Source of the DNA: Ministeria vibrans ATCC 50519
Taxonomy: Eukaryota > Opisthokonta > Filasterea
Assembly (NCBI GenBank): GCA_943704425.1
Contig: CALSCP010001832.1
Span: forward strand, 1 to 37,500
Length of the DNA stretch: 37,500 nucleotides
Reading direction: 5' to 3'
Shown: positions 29,368-37,500 of the stretch, in pieces
How positions within the stretch are numbered: the stretch's first letter is position 1
Layout of the letters: each line of letters starts with the position of its first letter
Translations under genes and position numbers: made by a program
Notes under the pieces: generated by a model
Databases searched by the model: none
The model's input: the letters and a program-made list of their open reading frames with translations, nothing else
Told to the model about the DNA's origin: nothing

Positions 29368-32300
29368 TCACATGATTTCACGGTTCTCAAGGAACTTGTG
29401 ATGCTGCATGCGCATTCGATTGACAATGCCAGGCTCAATTGACTCAAACGCCTTGTCGACGGACTCCATCACGGGCAGTCCATCTGAGTCAAACTCAGCG
29501 CGCGCTCCCAACAGACTCGCCAGTTTGCGGTAGTGGATGATGAGTGCGTCGCGTTGCTCGACAAACTGCTTTAGTCGCTGTTTGCGCTGGTCAATAGTCT
29601 CGTTCGTGTGAATGTCTTGCTTAATCGATGTTTGTGCATCGCGCATCTTTTCAACTATCAAAAAAGGAAAGAAAAAAAAAAAGAAAAAACAACCAAACAC
29701 ACACCCAATCAGCAACAATGTACCACACAAACAACCCAATGTGAATTGTTGTACCTTCTTTCAAAAGATTACTGCGAATGACAGCGGCACTGCCTTCGCC
29801 AATGGCAGCCAGACTGGCTTTGCGCTTCATGACATACTCCTCGCGCTGAACCACCGCATCAAAGAGCTCTGGGTCGGCCACCACATCGGCACTCTCGTCC
29901 AGCTGGAAGGCATTCGCAGTCACGGACTCCGGAATGGAAACGACCACTTCGCTTGCAGGCACATCGGGGGCCTCCACATCAATCGGTGTCTGCTGCATTG
30001 CCTGCGGATTCTGATCAAACGATCCTCGCTTCAGCTTGTACTGCTTCTTGGCCTTCTGTTCTGCGTTGGGTCCTTCGTCCTCGTCGTCGTCACTTCCTTC
30101 ATCCGGCATCATATTCATTCGGTTGGAAATCATATTTCCCACTTGAACGCGCTCTGCCATGTCCGGCTCGCGCATCAAGTACCCATCGTCGTCGGGATCC
30201 AACGCACTGTCATCGCCCATTGTCGTGTACTGCACCTCACTCACCATCGACAAGACATTGTCTTCGTCCGACGAGAACCGTTGACGTGCAGGCGACTGTT
30301 CTGTCGCCATCGTCGACGGTTTTGAACTCTCGCGCCGCGACACCGACATGGTACCCACATTGCCCTCCGACGTGCGCCCAGTCTCGTCAGTCGACGTGGT
30401 CTTCTGCGTGCGGTTCGTCGAATTAGGAATCGTTTCGGAGCGTGTGGGTCGCGACGAGCGCGACAGTGTCGGCAGAGTGTTCTTGAGGTAGCTCCGAACT
30501 TCCTGGTATGCCTTGCCACGCAACGAAAACAGCAAACAGATCAACAGACCCTGTGTTGTGTTAAAGATGATAAACAGGTACCAAAAAACAACACCTGAGT
30601 CGCAGTGAGAGAGGGAGAGGAAAAGAAAAGAGAACATGTGTGTGAGTTAGCCATTTCAATGTACACAACTCCTAATTTTACCTCCAATGAGCGCAACGTA
30701 AGCAAATAGCCACGCAAGACCCATAGACACAAACAACCCGCAGTACAGCAGAATGTTGCGCCAGTTACTGCGTGACTGAGTCGATTCAATCTTGTTCTTG
30801 CTAATTCGTAGAGTGTGGGTCACCTAATAAAAAGATTCAATGAGTGATTGTCGATTGAAGAATTGGAAGAAAAGCAGAAAAAAAGGAAAAGAAAGAAAGA
30901 GAGAGGGAGAGAGGGAGAGAGTGATAAAGAGAGAAGAGGAGGGAGAAAGAAACAAAATGATAGGGGGATTATAGAAAGAAACAAAAGTGATAAACAAGAG
31001 AAACGAAAGAAAAAAAAGTGACGCAGGAGAGAAAACAGATTGAGAGATATGAATTTTGTCTCCTCTTACGCGAATCATAATGTAGAGATTGTGAACGAGG
31101 ACAAGTCCAATGGGCACAAGCACAGCGCCAATGAGACCGGCTGTGGACGAGAGCCAACAATGTGAATTGCCACTACCCAGTCCAATGGGCTCCCAATTGT
31201 TAGACACGTCCACAATCATCACAATCAGTGTCATGATGGCGGGAAGTACCCATCCAGTAAACGCATAGACTCGCATGCGAGGTGGAGTTGCAGTCAATTG
31301 CACAAGTAGAGCCTAACAAACACACATCGATACAAATAAGGTATTAACACATCCTCATTCTCCCTCGTCTCATTCCTTACCCAATACTCATGTGCAATGT
31401 TGGCAGTCCACGCAAACGTCACCATCACAAAGAAGTAGAGCACCACCGCAACCGCATGACACCCATTGCGGTCCGACACCCGATCAATGCCTGCCAGAAA
31501 CGTAATGTTCACAGCCAAAATCGCAACGCACAGATTCGCCAGATTCGTCTGTGGTCGAGTCCGAATGGCCGCAATCAGCACAAACGACAGGAGAATGTAC
31601 AAACACCTACACAAAAAAACAAGAATCAGTTTTCACACTCGCCTTCCATCTCCTTCTCTTGTTTTCTTATTTATTACGCAATAATACTGAGAGAGCACCC
31701 AATGTACGTCAGAATTGTCAATGCCTCTTGATTAGCGGACGACAGAGTCGACAAGTCCGCTCCCGCAAGCACGGCAAAACTCGTCAGATGGTAACATCGA
31801 CAGGTGGTCTGCGTCGCCGACTGGGTCACCACTTCGCATCCTTCGGACGACCACAAAAGTGTGTCAAAGTCAAAGTAGACACACTCGCGAGGGTACTCCA
31901 GCGGCACAAGATGCCTGAAGGTGAGTAGCACAGCGGTGGCATTGGTCAGACCGCTCACTGTGCGGTTGCTCACTGTCAGCCCGATAATGTTCGAGTCAAT
32001 TCGTTGCGTCTGATTGGCGATCACCGGTCCAAACGGATTCACTCCAATGTACTCGATGAACTTGGCGTCGTAGCACGATAGACTGTTCACATCCGCCCCA
32101 AAGATCTCAAGCGCAAAACCCGGTTGGAGTGTCGCCGACGCACCATTCGACGCATCGTACGTCTTCTCAATCTGCGTCGCATTGCTCGCCTTCTCAATTA
32201 GAAACACCAACTGTGTCGCAGTCAACTGACTGAACCGATCACATGCTTGTAAGCGCTCAATGAGCTCCGCAAAGCCCTGCATCAGGGCCGGAACTTTGTT

Positions 32301-35300
32301 CACCTTGTTTTGGTCTGTGCGCAGTGTCGCTGTCGACGCACTGTCCACAAGGTTGTTCAGTGCCTCCAGCGTGCTGTTGGTTGTGTTCGACGATACATCG
32401 CCAAGGTTGCTGTCCGAGAACGTAATGACTTCTTCGAGTGAGCCGAGAATAATGTCTGCGGCAGCAGAGACATTTTCGACTGCCAGCCACGAGTTGCCCA
32501 CCGTCACTTGCTTCAGACGCTCCGCATTTTCCTGCGCCGTCTGTGTACTGTTGGTGCGCGTCTCTGAAAGAATCCTCAGCAGACAGGCCGCCGAAGAGAG
32601 TGCTGGGTTGCCATTGAGGATCGCACGTCCGCCACTCACAGTCGCCCAGTCCACATAGCGACCCGCACACAGTCGGATGTTGTCCACAATCACGGCGTAG
32701 CCCGAGATGGTGTGCAGCGACTGCATTCCCGTGATTGTCAGCAGATTCTCATTCCCTTGCAGCGTCACATTGCCCGTCACAGACTCAAGCAGATAGAATC
32801 CACGCAGGGTCCGCAAGTTGACCAGATTCACCAGCGCAATCGAACCGTCGATGGAGGTCACATTGTCGAAGTGCACATCGGAAAGCGACGGACATGTCTG
32901 AATTGTCACTGTGCCCGACACGACCATTCCAGCGTGCAGTCGTGTCGACACAAACAAATTGTCGACATCTGAAAGAAGCGTCAAGTCGTTCACTTCAATG
33001 CCCGCAGTCTGCATCAGTGCGCCAAAGCACGTCTTGGCCTGTGTCAGTGCGGCCAATCGCACCAGCGCAATCCCACTTGTACCCACAGTGATCACACTGT
33101 CAAAGCCCGAAATGGTCGCCAGCGCAGTGTTGTTGTCAATATCCACTCCCACAAGAGTTGTCACGGCTGGCAAAGAGCACGACAGCGTGGTCATGCTTGT
33201 ATGTTGCGTGATAGACACCACTCCACCGATTGTAGCAAGCGTATCCAGAGGGGTGCAGTCCAGTGTTACAAAGCCATTGTTGCTCAGTGTCAGTGCGCCG
33301 CCCAAAGACGTCAGCGGTTCCACACCAGTCAGCGACACCAAATTGGTATTGTTTGTGATGGACAAACCACCGGTGAGCGACGTGGTCGATGTAAACAGAC
33401 CCGCCAAGTCAGCCACTCCATTGTTGTCGACAGTCACAGACGACGACACATCACACGACGACAATGCCGACACATTCGCAAGTGCTCCATTGTCCTGAAG
33501 CACAACGGAGTCTGCCGCAACTACACCTTGAAGACCGTCGAGCGTCGCCAGATTGTCACACCCCGACACGGTCAGCGCACCCGTCACGGTGACCCCTGTC
33601 AGTCCCGACAGTCCCGTCAGCGACGTCAGCAGAGGGTTGTTCGTGATGGACAGCGTGTCGGTTGTCGATGCACGTCGACGATCCGCTGCACTCGGTCCAA
33701 TGCCACGCAGACCCGACAGTCCATCGAGGTTCAGCAGTTGTCCATTGTTGTTGATAATGATCCCGCCCGTGATATTCGTCAGCGACTCCAAACCAGCGAG
33801 TGACACAAGCAGTGTTGTGCCCTCAATGACCAAGTTTCCGTCGATGAATGACACGCTAAAGCCAGCCAGCGACGTCACATCTGCATTAATGACCATGTCA
33901 CCGGCAAGTGTGGTGCAGCCAACGTACGCGCTGATGCGGTTCTTGTCATTGCCGTGTGTCCCAATCTCCCGTCCACCGCGACAGTCACTCTCGCATCGAT
34001 CGCCTAGCGTGTTTGGTGGACACGCACACGAAAACCCATCAATGCTGTTGGTACACGCGGCACCCAGGGCACACGGAGCCGATGCGCACTCGTCAATGTC
34101 CACATCACACGTGCGTCCCGTAAATCCACTGGCACACACACACTCAAATTTGTTGATAAAATCGATGCAAGTGGCGCCATTGGTGCACGGCGACGACTCA
34201 CACTCGTCAATGTCCTCCTCACAGTGCACTCCGAGTGTGCCCAGTGGACACAGGCACGTGTACGACTCAATGCCGTCGCGACAAGTGCCCGTGTTGGCAC
34301 ACGGATTAGACCCACATTCGTCAATGTTGGTTTGGCATTGAGCACCCTCAAAGCCATTGACGCAAATGCAGGCATACATATTGGTAAAATCGTGGCATGT
34401 GGCACCATTCTGACACGGGCTTGAGCTGCACTCGTCAAAGGGAATCTCGGTCTCGCAATACTCGCCCGTGTACGCAGATGTGCACACACAGGTAAACGTT
34501 TCAAAACCGTCGACACATGTGGCACCGAAGGCGCAAGGGTTCTCGGGAGCACAGTCGTCAATGGTGGTCTCGCAGTGAACGCCTGTGTAGTCTGCGGGAC
34601 AGATACACATGTAAAGGCCGGGCGAAGCAGTACATGTGCCGCCGTTAGTACACGGGCTGGAGACGCACTCGAGTTCCAAATACGTCTCACAGGCGTCCCC
34701 ACTATACCCAGAATAGCAGTTGCAACTCCAAGCGCCAGAACCGTCAATGGTACAGGTACCAAAATTTTGACAGGGATTCGAGCTGCAAACACTCGTAAGG
34801 CAAGAGTTGGCGGGGTTGAGGTAGCCGGGATTGCACGAAGAGCACGTGCCACCGTCAAAGGCACTGCAAGTGGCGCACCGAAACGGACAGTTGGAGCAGT
34901 TGGCCGAGATCGGGTTAAAGTTGCGCGTGCCTGCCTCGCATTCAGCGCACGTCGAAAGGCCCGACGTCGTGGGATACGTGTCAAGGGGACAGTTTGTGCA
35001 CTCGGTCAATCCTTGCGAGTCGGAAAATGTGCCGGGGACGCACTTGGTGCAGTCATTGGTACCGGCGGTGGTCGGTAGACACACACACGTCTTGTCAACG
35101 TGGTTGCCAATGCAGATACCGTCGTGAGAACACCCATTCGCGCAGGTGTTGTTCATCTCGCCGTTCACGTACTTGGCAACAAATGCGTGCAGCTTGCTTG
35201 ACGATGGGTCCACATGGACGCCCGCCATGAACACAAAGCCGTCGGTGCGCGTCATGGTGAAGATGTCAGACGCCACCGTGCCGACAGCGCCTTCGACGGC

Positions 35301-37500
35301 CACGTACGAGTTCAGCAAGAGTGGAGTCTCGCCCATCGCTCTTTGATGGTACTCAATGATATTGAACGTGCGCGCTTCCTTGGTTGTGGCAAACAGCGGG
35401 CGCTCGTCGCCAAAAAAACTCTCGCCCATCAATACTGCACCGCTGTCAGGAGACTCCGTGTAGTCGAGTGTTGACGGATTCGAACCAGCAGGCGACAGTC
35501 CCTCATGCTCCATGGAATACGCGTTCAGCGCCACCGTGTAAATGATGGAACTTTCGCTCTCACCTTCGCTTTCGGTCTCTAAAAATTGAAAAAAAAGAAC
35601 AAACAAAAAAAAAAAAACAAAACAAACAAAGAAGATGTGTGAGATGACATCGGCAACACAATGGACGTGGAATAATATTGCTTACCAATAGTACGGACGT
35701 CTCCAAAATAGACGAAACGATTGGCAAGGTCGACGTCCACATCAAGAACGTCCTCATCGCCAAACTCTTCGGACACTTCCATTGACTGTACAACAAGTGG
35801 CGACGTCGACAGGAAGGCGACTGCACGATCGATGTCGGCAGTGACGGCGCCGAAAATAGAACCAGAGGTGGCACGTGCGACGCCAACAACAACGAGGTTG
35901 CCACTGACGACGTCCTCCACAATACCCTTGGGCGTAAAGTATCTCGACGGACTAGGTGACAGGTCGATGGTGTCGGTGACGGACCATGACAAGAGATCAA
36001 ACTCGATGATATACTCTATTCCGGCGTCAAAGGCAAACGCAAAATAGCCCAAATAGAGGCGTGTGACGGCCGCATTGAGCATGGCACTGTGAAGGGTCTC
36101 GTCGTCGGATGAGCCAATGCGAGCATCGCGCAGCAGTGCACCAGTCTTCGCGTCGAGTTCCAGAATGACGAGGTCGCGGAGACCGGCGGCCGCAGACGAG
36201 TTGGTGGGTCCATTGGTGATCATGACAAGCAAGAGGGTGTCGTTGACCGAGTTGTAAAAAAGACTGCGCTTTCCGACACTTTCGTCGTAGTTGCCGACGA
36301 AACCAACATTGATGGCATAGGAGATATCGAGGGAGTTATCCTGACTCATGCGCACCAGCACCGCATCGGTACTGCCACCATAAAACTGCGTGCTGTTGCT
36401 GATGGCGGCGCCCGTTGTGCCGGCACAGACAAGGTCGTTACCGACGGTGATACACGAGTTCAACTCGGTGGCGGTCGCGGAAAATTCGCGTCGAGCCACG
36501 ACCTGGCGGGCAGAGTAGATGGCGTTGTCGCAAAGGGTGCCGTTGAAGCCGGTGTCACACGCACTGCAGACGGCGGCAAAGTCAGACGAAGTGTAGCACG
36601 TCTGGCAGTTGGTAGGGCATGCCTGACATATCGGTGCACCGACAGAAGGCGAGTAGAAGCCGGCGAGGCAAGGGGAGCAGGAGCTCTGACCGGGCAACGA
36701 CTGAAAAGAATCGACACCGCAGCTAAGACACATCGACGATCCGGCGCCCGAGTACGTTCCCGAAGGACAATCTCCACACGACAGTACGTTTTCAAACGCG
36801 GAGCGGGTGCCGGCGAGACACGGAATGCAGTCGGAGCCCGACTTGCGGCTGCCAGGGGCGCATGTGGTGCAGTCAGCGCCGGTGAAAGGAAAGCTACAGG
36901 CACAAGTGTAGTTGGACAGAGTGTTGATACACGTGGCGTTGTTGGAACACGGACTGGAGGCACAGTTGTCATTAATGTCGGCGAGGGCAAACCGCGAGAA
37001 GAACACTGTCTGAGTGTTGTTGTTCAACAAGCGACCTGAAATAATGGCGTAACCGTCGCCGGTGGCCAGTGGTGGCGCAAGACTGTCAATGTTCGCGTTC
37101 AGAATGGTCGGCATGTTCGTGGCAGGGACGAGCGCGTTGGTGGTGAGATTGATGTAGTGCAGGGAAGCGTTAGTATCAGAATTGGTCAGAATCAACTGGT
37201 GCGTTTCGGGACTCACAGCAATCCCACCGCCAAGGAAAGACCCTGTCCCGCGGAGCCCTGTCAGGAGTGTGCGACTAAACGTACGAGACGTCGTGTTGTA
37301 CGTTATAAAGTCAAAAGTACTCCCTATTAAAAGTAAACATAAAAAGAGAAGGGTTCACAAACGCGATTTGTATCCGACATGCTCTCGTATTGTTGTACCT
37401 CTTGAGGCGGCGTAAACGACCTTGATGTAGATGATATCACCATCGCGCGCGGCACCCACCGTAACAATACTGAGTGTGCCGGTCGCAGCAACTGCTGTGC
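29368..37500 (-). CDS. Large adhesion GPCR with EGF array, L-domain-like region, GAIN/GPS and 7TM (N-terminus outside window)
   Basis: Eight exons visible: 37500-37399 (partial), 37323-35686, 35578-31678, 31606-31381, 31312-31070, 30823-30682, 30594-29755, 29654-29368; at least 2,458 aa. Order: beta-rich extracellular start, one EGF plus Cys-rich TNFR/ephrin-receptor-like repeats, a second beta-rich part, another Cys-rich block, seven tandem EGF modules (several DIDEC calcium-binding type), a long L-domain/LRR-like beta-helix region (LTSLTGLSGLTGV, NNT/NNG turns), a GAIN-like region, and the GPS motif CVYFDFDTLLWSSEGCE...CRCYHLTSFAVL. The cleavage site His-Leu/Thr is intact (codons 31790-31782), followed by a TSFAVLAG tethered-agonist-like strand. 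Seven hydrophobic helices of class B2 type follow (for example GLFVSMGLAWLFAYVALIG; WYLFIIFNTTQGLLICLLFSLRG). The cytoplasmic tail is about 350 aa, acidic, with a C-terminal coiled coil. Expected role: surface adhesion and signalling. Confidence 0.9.
33985..34800 (-). repeat. Array of seven EGF modules
   Basis: Seven back-to-back six-cysteine EGF modules of about 38 residues. They open with CSSNPC, CVSSPC, CAPENPC, CSSSPC, CGSNPC, CESSPC and CASAPC. The later ones carry the DIDEC/NIDEC calcium-binding signature. The whole array is in one 3.9-kb exon, unlike animal EGF arrays where modules tend to have their own exons. Confidence 0.88.

Noticed and set aside
31551-31928. Plus-strand frames opposite the GPCR 7TM exons
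   Set aside because: Shadows of the minus-strand coding sequence without domain or conserved features.
35465-35478. GGATTCGAACC, like the complement of a tRNA T-loop
   Set aside because: It lies in frame inside the large GPCR exon and has no tRNA context.

Overview
The window is nuclear DNA from a unicellular eukaryote. Genes are split by about 33 visible GT-AG introns, exons are GC-rich, and introns and spacers are AT-rich with many simple repeats. There are no operons, tRNAs, rRNAs or transposons that I can see. The gene content (an adhesion-type GPCR with a GPS site, a DLEC1-like axonemal protein, a histidine-kinase-like protein with receiver, an intron-containing penicillin acylase) suggests a free-living flagellated protist, perhaps near the opisthokont/apusomonad side. 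That placement is inference only.

I read thirteen protein genes, mostly alternating in strand and packed tightly. From left to right they are: the first exon of eIF2-alpha (-); a TKL-type kinase fused to ARM repeats (+); a GAF-HisKA-REC protein (-); a coiled-coil/charged-helix protein (+); an A20/AN1 zinc-finger protein (-); VPS54 of the GARP complex (-, 8 exons); an LCM-type SAM methyltransferase (+); an intronless caspase-like/NB-ARC/TPR protein (-); a DLEC1-like ASH-domain ciliary protein (+); ORC6 (+, 5 exons); an acyl-CoA-synthetase-like protein that has lost its catalytic motifs (-); a penicillin-acylase-family Ntn hydrolase (+, 7 exons); and a very large adhesion GPCR (-) that runs off the right edge. 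Exon models were built by hand from splice signals, reading-frame phase and protein-family conservation. Every junction keeps frame.

Five head-to-head pairs share spacers of about 120-370 bp. Two of these, VPS54/methyltransferase and the ACS-like gene/penicillin acylase, contain nearly the same 18-bp palindrome. Convergent pairs are separated by as little as 67 bp.

The genes do not form one pathway. The most unusual items are the caspase-NB-ARC-TPR protein (the NLR/STAND plan used in immunity and cell death), the ACSF3-like pseudoenzyme, the histidine-kinase-like protein that joins its phospho-His helix directly to a receiver with no ATPase domain, and the adhesion GPCR with an intact HL/T self-cleavage site and a tethered-agonist-like sequence.
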